A stretch of DNA of 64,000 nucleotides from Harmothoe impar (GCA_947462335.1 OX381708.1:38443377-38507376); one strand, 5' to 3'; positions 11,221-47,500 are shown, numbered from the stretch's first letter. Translations and numbers: made by a program. Notes: generated by a model from the letters alone, not told the origin.

Positions 11221-11455
11221 CCGTTCCCGGCCTGCACAGCGCGAAGTCACGTTTTCCGGTTCCGAAAACGGAAAGTAGGTCAACTTAGCTGATGCTCGGC
11301 AGGAGGCGGCGAAATCAAAAACTGAGTGGACGTCTCACAGAAGCAGGCAGGAACCATCCAGAAGCCCGTGTGCAAAGTAGTAGAGGAGGGTGGAGCGCAC
11401 CTAACAGTAACATAATACACATTTATGTAGCCTCTCTGAGGCCTACAACCTAGAT
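11221..11455. promoter_or_regulatory. Shared RPS4/MTF1 bidirectional promoter region
   Basis: About 240 bp separates the probable RPS4 start from the MTF1 ATG, so both promoters must overlap here. ETS-like CCGGAA and TTTCCG/CGGAAA motifs lie at about 11252-11276. A metal-response-element core (TGCGCTC, minus strand) lies at 11393-11399, 57 bases before the MTF1 ATG. I see no TATA box. Motif matches this short can arise by chance. Confidence 0.6.
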
Positions 11456-35930
<24,475 letters not shown>

Positions 35931-35989
35931 GAGTTTCAGCCCCATTACTACTGAGCTCTGTCATGCTACCTCTGGTGGTATTCATTGTA

Positions 35990-36309
35990 CCGTACAACTC
36001 CGGCTTTAAGATGACCCACCTTTAAGACGATCCACTACTTTAAGGTAAATTGTCCAAGGCGACTTAAATCGATTATCAGCGCTTGAAACCCCAGCGGCAT
36101 CCCTTAAAAATGGCCGCATTTTTTTTCCTTCTTTAAGAAAAGAAAATTGTCCAAAATATTAATATTTTAGGTATTAATTGTTGTAGAAACACCATTTTAA
36201 AAGCGTTCTTTCTCAAAGTTGATAATCACTGTCTTTATTCAGGGACACAAATCTACACCCCTCCTAAAAGAGCCTAGACAGGTCAGTCTTAAAGCTGGGG
36301 TTTTTACAG
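35990..36309. mobile_element. TA-flanked MITE in the MTF1 3' UTR, with a nested MITE
   Basis: Left end CCGTACAACTCCGGCTTTAA and right end TTAAAGCTGGGGTTTTTACAG are inverted relatives, with TA on both sides (35988-35989, 36310-36311). Inside, from about 36058, sits a worn Harbinger-like MITE (GGCGACTTAAATCGATTATC ... GTTGATAATCACT). It begins 59 bases after the MTF1 stop codon. Confidence 0.6.
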
Positions 36310-36311
36310 TA

Positions 36312-39300
36312 TTTCAATTTAAGTTTATAACATCCATCATAACCTTCCAGCTTGAGAGTACATTTTTGCAGCAATTACAAATATGCATGCTTGTGCTCTG
36401 ACTTATAGCCCGGTGATACGGGTGATATCATGTTTTATAAACATTTCATGGGCTGAGTTTTCATTGTGTATAGACATTATCATCATTCAAATAGGCCAGG
36501 TCCTCTTCTTTTGGAGATATACATTTAGGCTTGATCTTTTTGCGAATCTAATGTGGTTAAAATCTCTTGAAACGGATACAATTTAGAGGAATTGACTTGC
36601 TACATCAATTGACAGCATTATAACTATCTGCAAGCTCTATACTAATAGGTTGCATTAAATGAATCAGTTTGTAATGGTTACAATATTTATTAACAAAGAT
36701 GTCGGGCATTTGTGAACTGGGAGGTTGCTAGTCAATTATCATGTCAAAGAGTCAGCTTTGCATGAACAGGGTAAATCTGTGTGTGATCGTGTTCTGAATG
36801 TCTATAATGTAGCTTATTAATGGGGCAGATGTGAAAAGGCCTGTGTTGCCTGGCAAATATCCGCAGTGCTTAAAACCTGAAATATTTATCTTTTCATAGT
36901 TAATTAATCATTATGCATAGTTTTAAATAACAAATACTGGGATTTATCGGGGGGAGGGGCTAGCACTTATATGATACACCCATATATATTCGTTTCACTT
37001 CCATATTATAGAGTTTCCTTCATGGCAGATCTCTTATTATATAAAACCCAGTACTTAGTGCAGTAAATGAACTTTGTCAGATCCTTATCGGTAGAATAAG
37101 CAAATAATAACACCGGCATTCATTTCAATTTGTAAGACCATATCAAAGCCTTTATATGTTACAACGTTTCATTGCTTGTGTTGCTGCGTGTTGGATTCTT
37201 TGCAATAAGGCCCTGTCTTTATTTTCCGGTATTTCATCCATCTAGTAATTGTGCGTAAAAATGTGTGTAAATATTTGTAAGACAGCTGTAATAACAGATC
37301 CGTCTTGTACTTTATAAATATCTGGATATCTGAGTACTACACTAAAATAATCCATAAAAGAAGAAACGAATAAAATAAAAAGCTTTTCTGTGATTGTAGG
37401 AGGCATATGGGAGAAAATAAGTAAACCACTGGTTTTGAGCTGACAGCTAGCTCATGGCGTGGCATTAACTAATACAATGTATTACATTATGTAATAGATT
37501 AACATAATTTAGCTTACATACAGTGTAGTTATTCTTGTGACGTGTAGAACGCTTAAGTATGTTTAATACATACCTAGGAAAATTAACCATGATTGAGGTT
37601 CAAGGTCAATGTCACTTTTGTCACCGTTAGATAAAATTGCAAGGTTTATTGGGTAACGTAATGCAAGGGGTTTGAGTAAAAGAAACACTAGGTAGGTGGA
37701 ATAGTAGATGTATATCAGGACTGACTATTTCTATGGAAATCATGCAAAATATTATAAAAACGTTTAACGGTGTATTACCATGGTAGTACATGTATAGCTA
37801 AAAGCTGAAATATGTCACTTGAGAAAATGGAGCAAATCATACTCATCATTTTGTGGTACTTCATCTAATTGAATATCAGCACAGTCCATAGGATATCATT
37901 GATACTAGGTGCTTTATGAATAGCAAGGTTACAGGTATTCAATGGCCATAAATTGTTTGCTACATATCGGTACTGGCATTTATAAAAAAATGATATCCCA
38001 TATTGCGGGTAAAGTGACCGTTTCTGAATTGAACTATTGGCTGGCATTTTGCAGAAATGATTAACACTGGAAACGAATTGGAATGGTAATTCAGTTTGTG
38101 CTTTACATACTATTATTTGTATGATACTAGGGAGATAACAGAAGGTAGATGTATACCAAGCAGCTACAGCGTTGCGTGCCATCTATGTTTATCAAGAAAT
38201 TATATATGAAGTACGTTTAACTTACTATATTAAATCAAAAACCAATATCCTCCATTGGAAGTCGCTATTAAAGAGTACACACTTACAAAGAAGGTTACAG
38301 TTCTTCATAAAATCATACCTTTGTTCAGTATTGTGCTTTCTATGATCTCTATCTGCTGCCTTTGGGACTTACACTATAGAATGCTGGTCAAAGATAATGT
38401 ATATTTTTTTTATGGTTTGGGTATTGATTTACCTGCCTATTTACCCTTCTATTGTCTAGAGTTCCATTATATTTTCAGATTGACATATTTCACTCTCAAC
38501 AATTAACAACATAAGCGTTTCATCAAGACACTGTTCAGTAACATCCAAATTTTCTTGTTTCACTACTTGAGCATATGATTCAGACCCTAACGTGTGTAAA
38601 CCTTCTAGATCTGATCCGGCTACATTAATTTACTTCATTATTATATAAAGGACTAAATCCATTAGAACTGTCACGAAAAAACTGTCAGATATAACTATCC
38701 GCCAAACTTGTGTGTTTGAAAGTTGACATTATTTAGCTATATAGCTATCAAGTGAGAAAACTAAGAGGAACTTCATCCTATTGTGCCTTGGAATCATGTG
38801 CGGAAAATTGCTTATTGTTCCAAATGTTTGCTGAGGAATCATGAACTACTGCTGTAAAACATTTCACAGGGCATTAGGGATGTAAATGTGGTGCTTTAGG
38901 TAAGTCTAATCGTAATTGACTCTAGAGCAAAAACTTACAGCTGTGGAAGGACTGGTCATGTGTTATCAACGCTTCGTATTAACATCTTGTTGATAAAGGT
39001 ATAATATGAACATTACAGTCTTAATATATGTTTTAATGTAATACTATGTAAATAGATTTTCTCTGTAAATCCGTGTTGCCTATTATGTTGCATTCTGTGT
39101 AGGTTGTTCGTTCCCCAACCTTATGCAAACTTAACTTGTGTGCCATACAACGATGACATAAGCAACACACAATGAATAGATTGTACGAATGACTGTATTT
39201 TAGAACTTGTCCCATTAGGAAAATAGCCGATCAGTCTGTGAATGACAAATTTACCAAGGCAGGAATTGCATTGTACTGACCCTAGATATAAGTCCATAGA

Positions 39301-39400
39301 GAGATATCATAGAGGAAACCACTCCTATGGGGAGCTGTCAAAATAAGGGTTACCTCTATTTCCCTATATACTGTGATGGTCCAGGTCTATGTGGAAAGCT
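36312..39400. other. Long AT-rich region after MTF1
   Basis: About 3 kb holding the likely rest of the MTF1 3' UTR and intergenic DNA. AATAAA occurs at 37369-37374. No ORF, RNA gene or clear mobile element was recognised; the ORFs of 60-105 codons here have no recognisable domain. Confidence 0.5.
37369..37374 (+). terminator. Candidate MTF1 polyadenylation signal
   Basis: AATAAA within an A-rich stretch about 1.4 kb after the MTF1 stop codon. It is one of the few matches on this strand in the region; an earlier variant signal cannot be excluded. Confidence 0.35.
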
Positions 39401-39404
39401 ATGA

Positions 39405-39800
39405 GAACTGGGCTCCGGAGTGGTAAAGCGGGCACACTCTCAATTCTAGAGTAGTGGATCACGGGTTGAATTCCTGGCAAACATGGTCACCTGGTTCGAT
39501 ACTACTGTAAATTCTCACATATAATCCGCACCCCTAACTTTGACAAATCTTAAAAGCCGAACCTGGGATCTCAGAATTGCTACTTTACTACTGTGCTATA
39601 CTAATTAAACCCCTCGTATAAGCCGCACCCTATTTTAATGCATGTCTGTTATCAAATCAAAGCTGAGGTAAATTTGCATAATACCTGCTGCTTATACGTG
39701 AGAATTTTCGGTAGTGAATCACAGGTTCAAACGGTTTCACTCGGTTCAGTACTGGTGGTATGTATATGCATGGAATGTCCAGATGGCTGTAAATTCGTTG
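39405..39800 (+). mobile_element. tRNA-like SINE-type unit interrupted by a MITE
   Basis: 39408-39480 has a tRNA-like layout: A-box-like GAGTGGTAAAGCGGGCA and B-box-like CGGGTTGAATTCC. A related line, GTGAATCACAGGTTCAAAC, resumes right after the MITE at 39505-39711. It looks like an internally duplicated tRNA-derived element into which the MITE jumped. Confidence 0.4.
39505..39711. mobile_element. TATAAGCCGC-family MITE
   Basis: Left end CTGTAAATTCTCACATATAA and right end TTATACGTGAGAATTTTCGG are inverted copies, flanked by TA (39503-39504, 39712-39713). The interior has TATAAGCCGCACCC. Confidence 0.7.
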
Positions 39801-39883
39801 GTCAGTCTGAAGTGTTGCAGTCCTGAATTGTGTGCTCTGTGAATGACAGAATGACCACCGACATTAGAAACAAAAATCATTTA

Positions 39884-40234
39884 GGCCACTTAAAATTGAT
39901 TATCAGCTTTGCGGACCCTTTTTTGGAAAAATTCCAAGGCTTTTTTTTTTGATAGACTTCTTCCTGGAGGTGCGGGAGGGCCGTTTTTATTTTTTTGCAT
40001 AAATTGATGGTCTGCCCATATATTAAAAACAGGAGTAAAATGCCCTTTAAATTTTGTTTCTACCCCTGTTAACAGTTGAGATGCTGACATTTTTGCAACT
40101 TGTCATCTGAATTTTTTTAGATCCGGCCTTTTTTGCCCTTTTTTTTTCTCAAAATGTGAAAAATAGGACCAATGCGGCTTCTTTTAGAGGATGCGCACGG
40201 TGTCCGCAAAGCTGATAATCAATTTTAAGTGGCC
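39884..40234. mobile_element. Harbinger-like MITE, copy 2
   Basis: 351 bp. Inverted ends GGCCACTTAAAATTGATTAT / ATAATCAATTTTAAGTGGCC extend further inward (CAGCTTTGCGGAC / GTCCGCAAAGCTG). A clean 3-bp TTA target duplication lies at 39881-39883 and 40235-40237. Confidence 0.8.
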
Positions 40235-40908
40235 TTATTGTCCATGATAACATTAACATAACATAACTTCACGTTCAGATCATCAATTTCACTGTACTAT
40301 GAGCTACACATATTATGCAGTCACCCCAAGATATGGGTGTACATCTTTAATGTGTTAGGATGATAAAAATGCATTATAAAGCAGCGTATTTGTATCCGGG
40401 AGATCATTGACTGTAATTGTAAAAGCAGTTTTATAATGAGGATTCAATAAAAGAAAAAAAAAGTATCTGTCATCAAAGATATAAAGCTGTTTCGACTTAC
40501 CAATTGTATGTAATGCTTAACACAGGGAGTGTGGCTGCCATGGGACCTTAGTGGTACCCTATTGACTGTGGCCGAAAGGAATATCATGCGTAATGTGTTG
40601 GTGTTTTCTTTAGATTCACATTAACAACATCGAGCACTTTAATCATAAATTCAAGAAAATTGCCAATATTGAAGATCTTTTCGATGTATCCTTTATGGGG
40701 ATAACTTGACTTTAAATATGTCGAGTACCGTCTACTGTGTAGGCTGCTTAATGACAGAATGTGGTAATAAATACTGAAATTAAACATTGGTATTGTTATA
40801 ATAAATTTGAGGTTGCACGTGAGTTATAGTTTGGCATGTTTTATGGAAAAGGTATAGCCTAGCTTGGTTTGAGTCTGTCTTAGAGTGACGGTATAAAACA
40901 CCCCCTCA

Positions 40909-41144
40909 ATGGTCCCAGTCATCAAGAAGTCAGGCAGTGTACATTTGTGTGTTGACCTGAAGAAGCTTAACATCAATGTCAGACATGAGAGGTTCATCCC
41001 TTTGGAAGACCTCACATCTAAGCTTTCAGGGGCCACAATGTTCTCATGTCTAGATGCAGCCAGAGGATTCTACCAAATCCCGTTCCATGTGGAAAGCCCG
41101 GAACTAAAACGCTCTTTACACCATTCGGTAGGTACTGTTTAAAC
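40909..41144 (+). pseudogene. Gypsy reverse transcriptase fragment, 5' half
   Basis: Translates to RT motifs of a Ty3/gypsy element: VPVIKKSGSVHLCVDLKKLN, then SCLDAARGFYQIPFHVESPE and, in the next frame, TLFTPFGRYCLNT. It stops abruptly at about 41144; the RT resumes at 46152. Frameshifts make it non-functional. Confidence 0.8.
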
Positions 41145-43054
41145 ACTTATTTTTACTGGACATCGATTCTCTCTCTTTGTAGCTCTATAGTGATCGATGC
41201 CCAGTTTTATACTTCAGACCAGTGGCTCATTTTGGCTGTTTTTTGCCTCACAGATTGCTTCTAGAGCAAAATCCTGACTAGGTGCCAATATATTCTCTAT
41301 GCCAATGTGTAATATGAGGGTAGAAAACACTGGAACCTCAGTTAGAAAAAATCCTACTGAACAGTTTTTGAGAAAATTAGGTTTTTGTTGCATATTTTTG
41401 GTGTTTTTAGTACATTTCCTACATAAACCGTGAACGCCAGCATTTCTCACTTTTCAGGTGTTTAGAATCAGAATTTGACTTTTTTTTATTCGCAGTAGGA
41501 TTTCTGAGTATCGAGCCATTCTAGAAAAGCTATTCTTTGGAAAAAATACTTAGTATTTCTTGATGATTTTCGTTGCACAAATTTAGGGTTGTAATATAAA
41601 AACTGCATTGTCATCCAATCAAAGTGTTTATGCACTGTTGATGGTCACCCCCTCCCACCCACTTCACTCTGCATTGAAGGAGAACAGGCAGGGGAGGTTC
41701 ATGTGTCCGTATATAGCTGTTGACCTGGGTGCTGGGTGCATTTTTTATTTATGCAGGCATCATACTTTAACCTATTTTCCTATTTTATCCTTTTTTTGAG
41801 CACATATACCTATTTTACCTATTTTATCCTATTTTTTGACAAATAATACCTTTTTAACCTATTTTCTGAGGGGTGGAGGTGATATTTTACATTTCTCATA
41901 CAAAAACATACCTGAGAACTGTGTTGGTTCTTGTGATTCATCCATATCCAATGAGATATTTTCTTGTCTCCTGAAAGTATGACTCAGTCTCAGAAAAGCC
42001 CCAGCAAACGCCATTTCCAAAAATTTTCCACCAGATTTTCAAAACTTTCTGGGTGCAGTATAGGTATTTCTCATCTGATTGAAATTGACATTTTCTTTGT
42101 CATTGCAAGTGCACATGTCACCATAGCTAGGTCTGGCATGCATATGTTGCTGACATTGACTTTTGACCCTTTATGATTTTCCCAGATCCATAGGGTGGGT
42201 GGGGTAGCCTGGCCCTCTTAGGGAGTGCTCATTTCTTTAACGGGGGGGGGGGAGGGGTTTGGATCCCTTGACTCCTCTAAGGGGGTGGGGGGTGAAAATT
42301 GTCTAGCCCGCTCCATGCAAAATCACACCATCCTCCCACCTCATGTTGTTAAAATGTGAGATATCTGAGCCAAAGTGCACCAGATTGCACCATTTCAAGT
42401 CTAGAACTTTTAGAATTCTCCAAAATCTTAAAGATAAGGGATCAATATAGATCAAGACCTAGATATTTTGTGCCAAAATTTCCATAATGTATCCCTTCAA
42501 AATGAATGTCACCACCACCCGAGCAGAAAGAAATTAACAAATTCACTCCTACCTTTCTGACCCAAGTACTGAACAATGTATACAGCTTTACGGGCATGCA
42601 AACTCCTCAGATTTCTCAGGTTTCTTTTTCTCCAAATTGGTCATTCTTGTGATTCGTCCAGATCCAACGAGAACTATGTTTACCTTAATGTGGAGGGGGG
42701 GGGGACTTGAAATTTGCCTTCTTGATTTTCAAAATGCATCAGTTTGCATCATTTGAAGTCAAGAATTTCAAAATTTTCCAATCCAAAAAAGCCAATCATA
42801 AAGCAAAGGCTGCCTAATACAGATCTTAGCTTTGATACAATTCTGGCCAAAATGCACCAGAATGCACCATTTGAAGTCTACATTTTCAAATGTTCCCAAA
42901 AGTTTCCCCCTAAAAACAGGCTTCATTCATTATTGGCCAAAAGGAAACAGAATGCACCATTGCCAGTCGAGATTGCCAATTTTTTTCTCAAACCCTTTCC
43001 TTTAAAAAGATGAGGCCCTAATCATAGAGATCTGAAATGCAGAAGAATGCACTA

Positions 43055-43986
43055 CAGTAAAATCTCGTTATAAGGAGCACCTTTTGGCAAGGCAAATTTG
43101 CTCCTTGTAACCAACCTTCCTTGTAACCGATTTTGGTCATACTGTTCATTAGGACATCTTAATATACCATGTATAGGGGGAAGTTTTCCCAGACAGTCCC
43201 TGCCTCCCCCTGCCCCCTCTAAAGTCCGTACCTACACCCCTGAGCCCGCCACATCACAGAGAGAGAAGCCCTCCCCCTGCTCCCTCCCCTCTCAAGTCTG
43301 TACCTACACCCCTGAGCCCGCCACATCACAGAGAGAGAAGCCCTCCCCCTGCTCCCTCCCCTCTCAAGTCTGTACCTACACCCCTGAGCCCGCCACATCA
43401 CGGAGAGAGAAGCCCTCCCCCTGCTCCCTCCCCTCTCAAGTCTGTACCTACACCCCTGAGCCCGCCACATCACAGAGAGAGAAGCCCTCCCCCTGCTCCC
43501 TCCCCTCTCAAGTCTGTACCTACACCCCTGAGCCCGCCACATCACAGAGAGAGAAGCCCTCCCCCTGCTCCCTCCCCTCTCAAGTCTGTACCTACACCCC
43601 TGAGCCCGCCACATCACAGAGAGAGAAGCCCTCCCCCTGCTCCCTCCCCTCTCAAGTCTGTACCTACACCCCTGAGCCCGCCACATCACAGAGAGAGAAG
43701 CCCTCATGTCACCATATTGATATTAAGAAATGCCCCAGGTCCCATGTTTTACTGTACAAGGTTCCTTAATTATCTCCTAGAGGCAGACAGAACAGGCAAT
43801 TATATTGTAAAAATATCCAATTAGTGGTCAAAAAGTGCTCCTTATAAACGATTTTTCATGAGAATTGCTCGTTCTAGCAGGGTTTTTTAACTATAGAAAT
43901 GTATGGGAAAGAAAGTGGCAGAGCAAATCTGCTCCTTATAACCGTCTGCTCCTTATATCCGTCCTCCTTATAACGAGATTCTACTG
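43055..43986. mobile_element. Pogo/Tigger-like MITE with TA duplication
   Basis: Left end CAGTAAAATCTCGTTATAAG and right end CTTATAACGAGATTCTACTG are flanked by TA (43053-43054, 43987-43988). CAGT-type ends with a TCGTTATAA core and a TA duplication are typical of pogo/Tigger elements. Sub-terminal CTCCTTGTAACC/CTCCTTATAACC motifs repeat several times. There is no transposase; the middle is a minisatellite. Confidence 0.8.
43205..43710. repeat. 72-bp minisatellite, seven copies
   Basis: TGAGCCCGCCACATCACAGA recurs at 43241, 43313, 43385, 43457, 43529, 43601 and 43673, exactly 72 bp apart and almost identical. Because 72 is a multiple of three, reading frames stay open on both strands (223 and 162 codons). 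Those ORFs are artefacts of the repeat, not genes. Confidence 0.95.
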
Positions 43987-44192
43987 TATTTCAAGGCTAG
44001 ATTTCCAATTTTCCTAAAAAAATAAACAAGTTCCCTGCCCCAATCATAGAGAATAATTCAGAGCTGAGCTTTAATATCTTATGTGCCAAAACGCATCAGA
44101 ATGCAGCATTGCTAATCATAGACTTTCAATTTTTTTCCTCTTCAGAGTTTGCATGTCTAGCTTTTAATACATTACATGTAGAAATCAGAATA

Positions 44193-44414
44193 CCGTAAAG
44201 CCTCGCGTATAAGCCGCGGCTAGTATGCAAATCAGATCGCTGGTGCGGCTTATAGGATCGGCACAGAGTCCAGGTGCAGCTTATACGCGAGTTTTTGCTC
44301 CTATAGTACAGAACCAAAGTCACCATAACCAGATCACTGGTGCGGCTTATAGGATCGGCCCAAAGTCGGGGTGCGGCTTATACGCGAGTTAGGCTTAAAC
44401 GCGAGGTTTTACGG
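44193..44414. mobile_element. TATAAGCCGC-family MITE, best-preserved copy
   Basis: Left end CCGTAAAGCCTCGCGTATAA and right end CTTAAACGCGAGGTTTTACGG, with TA on both sides (44191-44192, 44415-44416). The interior holds two similar blocks with GGTGCGGCTTATAGGATCGG. This copy defines the family found worn at about ten other places. Confidence 0.8.
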
Positions 44415-44894
44415 TACATCATTACAACTGTAAACTTTTGAATTTTCTCTGCACTCCTATGAGAATGCAGTGTATGTCTTCTAGATTTTCAAAAAATATT
44501 CCCCAAAAAATTCCCATGAGGGTATGGCCGCTGAACCCTTAGATTTGTCACTGCGCTGCACTTGCACAATTCTGGACAAAATAGTTCTCAAACTTTGTCT
44601 GCTCATTAAGCATTTTTATGCACTGTAATCAGGGGGCTGAGGTAAACAGCCATTTTGAATTCTATATCTTCCTACTTTGCTATCCGTGTCATTATTGACA
44701 TCATTATTAGCCCTACTGGTAAATGGGAACAACACATCCAATAATGTTAAATGTTGAAAAAGCCTGACTAAAGTCCTATTTTATACCTATTTTAGCATCA
44801 ACAAAACTGCAGAAATACCTATTTTATCCTATTTTTTGCATGGAAATATACCTATTTTATACCTATTTTATTTTGGAAAGGTGGTATGACCACT

Positions 44895-45955
44895 GTTTAT
44901 GGGGTGCCAACTGTTCATGAAAGAAAAATCAAATAGAATTTTTTTTTTTTTAGTATCAGATTTATGCAACTACAATTCGTAATAGCACTTAAAGCATTGT
45001 ATTTGCATTAATATGAATAGTAGCCACCTTATGGGGTGCCAACTATGCATGAAAGAAAAAATCGATAAGAATTTGTTTTTTATTAGCATTAAATTGATGC
45101 AACTACAATTCGAGATTGCATTTTAAGCATCTTAAATGAATGGTAGTCATCTTAAATATATGGGGTGCCAACTGTTCATGAATTAAAAAAAAAGAATAGA
45201 ATTAGTTTTTTTATTAGTATCAGATTAATGCAACTATAATTTTTGATTGCACTTAAAGCATTGTGGCATGCAATGACTGGTAGCCACCTTGAATGTATGG
45301 GGTGCCAACTGTTCATGAAAGAAAGAAAAGAAAGTATTTTTTAAAAAAATCAAATTAATGCAACTGCAATTCAAGATTGCATTTAAGCATTATGGCATTC
45401 AATGACTGGTGGCCATCTTGAACCTATGGGGTGCCAACTCTTCATGAAAAAAAAAACTAAATAGGATTTTTTTAACAGTATAAAATTTATGCAACTACAT
45501 TTCAAGATTGCATTTAAAGCATTGTGGCAGTCAATGAATGGTGGCCATCCTAACCCTATGGGGTGCCAACTGTGTTTGAAAAAGGTATCAAATAGAAATT
45601 TTCTTATATGAATTATACAAATTAATGCAACTATAATTCTTCATTGCACTGAAAGCATTGTGGCATTTAGTAAATGGTAGCCATCTTGAATGGGTTGAAT
45701 GAAGAAAAAATCAAATAGGATTTGTTTTTTTGATAGAATCAAATTAATGCATTTACAAGTCAAGATTGCATTTCAAGCATCGGGACATTCAATGAGTGAT
45801 AGCCATCTTGAATCTATGGGATGCCAACTGTTCATGAAAGAAAAATGGAATAGATTTTTTTTATTAGTATCAAATTACTGCAACTGCAATTTGAGTTTAC
45901 ATTGAAAGCATGGTGGCATTCAATGAATGGTTGCAATCTTGAATTTTTAAATGAA
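44895..45955. repeat. ~130-bp satellite, about eight copies
   Basis: GGGGTGCCAAC starts near 44901, 45033, 45162, 45299, 45428 and 45560, with worn forms at about 45690 and 45818. Each unit has AATTAATGCAACTACAATTC and AGCATTGTGGCATTCAATGA. One stray unit is at 47775-47845. Confidence 0.85.
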
Positions 45956-46151
45956 CATACACACAGACATATTCATAGGCATGAACATGGTGTTCTCCTT
46001 CATATAGATATTCATGGATTTCTACTTCTACTAAATATAGATTTCTGTTGGAAGGATTCTGTTACATGGATGTCGATGTCCAGTTTTAGATATATATCCA
46101 TATAGTGCATTGGAGTGCTATAATGTTGGACTGCTGTATATTTATTCATTA

Positions 46152-46975
46152 TCACCATTGCCAGAAATCTTCACGTGGAAGATGATGGAGTTTCCAGATA
46201 GAGTAGAAGGTCTCTTCACCTCTGTGGATGATGTACTCATCCACGGCAATACACCTGAGGAGCATGATGACCGACTGGCAAATGTCCTGAAATTAGCAGG
46301 ACTGAAGCTCAAGCGAGAGAAGTGCTACTGACAGAAGTAATGGAAACTCCTTTGTAACAGGTTCTCCAAGGATGGAACCTCAGCCGACCCTGAGAAGGTT
46401 GAGGCTATCTCCAATATGCCTACCATCTTCAGCGGCTCAACTGAAGCAGGTGCTTGGTATGGTACACTACCTTGGATCAAATCTGCCAGATCAACATGTG
46501 ATCACTCGTCCGCTGAATGATCTTCTGAATGCCAATGTGGAGTGGATCTGGGGGTCTGTACATGCAAAAGTCTTTAACAAGATGAAGTTGCTCATTTTGT
46601 CAATATCAGTGTTGGCTTATTATGACGTCAATAAGGCCCCAACAGTTAACAAAAGATTCTAGTTCCTATAGTGTGGGAGGTGTACCACTATATGACTGTG
46701 GAGGTACCCTCAAGTCAATTTTGGAATTTTGTTCAAAGATACTCAGTGGAACAGAACAATGCTACACATGGGTCGAGAAAGAGTGTCTAGCGGGTGTTGC
46801 GCATATGAGAAGTTTGACAGGTTGCTGTGCAGAGTGGAGTCCTTTACACTGGAAACTGATTATAAATGGCTAATACACAAACAGACAAACAAAGTACCTC
46901 TCATAAATTCCAAAGACCTGGATAATGTGCAGCTTAGGTGGCAGAGACATCTCTCGTGTGGCACGTGAGGTACAA
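46152..46975 (+). pseudogene. Gypsy RT/RNase H fragment, 3' half
   Basis: It continues the RT of 40909-41144. PEIFTWKMMEFPDRVEGLFT and SVDDVLIHGNTPEEHDDRLA (a VDD catalytic form), then in shifted frames LKQVLGMVHYLGSNLPDQHV and RNase H-like EQCYTWVEKECLAGVAHMRS. It has several frameshifts and a stop at 46329. No integrase follows on this strand. Confidence 0.8.
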
Positions 46976-47500
46976 CACACACGTGATGAATGTACCTGGG
47001 AGGGACATGTACCATAAAACCTTGCTTATTGACCAGTTTTCCGGGAACTGGTCAATCACACCCATTGACTTTGCCTTAGCTGGACCCTCCATAGACTTTG
47101 CATTGGCCAACAGTCAAGGGTCCAACTGTAAAAAGCTCTATTATGTGCATACGTCTACACCTGGCTACTTGTCACCCACATCCCACCTGCTGTCCACAAT
47201 CCCCTTTAAAAGAAAACACCAGCGTAATTCCATGTGTCATTATATCTGTTGTATCAGCTGTGTATTGCTTTCTAGATGGGCTTCCTTGTATCTTTAAGGT
47301 TCAAAAGCTACATGCTGCATAGTCTGATAGTATATATGTTAGAATATTGCTTATAGATGCCAATACTACCAATAGAAGGCCACATAAAATCATGCTGGTC
47401 TTTTAATATTGGTGCAGCCCACCCGCTACCCACCCTGTCCTATAAAGACCTTGGTGATAATTACCCCTTGGTGCAGTCAATGAGCCGTGACTGGTGTGTG
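46976..47500. other. Repeat-rich spacer
   Basis: A worn pogo-like end (CATAAAACCTTGCTTATTGACC, about 47010) and a small perfect hairpin (TTGACCAGTT / AACTGGTCAA, 47029-47055). No gene seen. Confidence 0.4.

Larger units (their letters stand above)
42365..44125. repeat. Degenerate array of AATGCACCA units
   Basis: CCAAAATGCACCAGATTGCA-type lines recur near 42372, 42728, 42848, 42936, 43034 and 44086, each followed by TTTGAAGTC...TTTTC. The spacing is irregular. The pogo-like MITE landed in the unit at 43034. Confidence 0.65.
41145..46151. other. ~5-kb repeat block inserted in a gypsy RT
   Basis: Between two halves of one RT reading frame lies about 5 kb of non-coding repeats. These are ACCTATTTTATCC-type motifs (41765-41850 and again 44775-44870), a worn G-rich MITE (42225-42360), units with GCACCAGAATGCACCATTTG, a pogo-like MITE, a TATAAGCCGC MITE and a ~130-bp satellite. 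The outer boundaries have no clear target duplication that I can see. Confidence 0.65.

Noticed and set aside
43200..43720. CRISPR array
   Set aside because: Repeats are contiguous with no unique spacers, in animal DNA inside a MITE.
43098..43769. 223-codon and 162-codon ORFs on opposite strands with repeated protein text
   Set aside because: They exist only because a 72-bp minisatellite (a multiple of three) keeps frames open; there is no independent coding signal.
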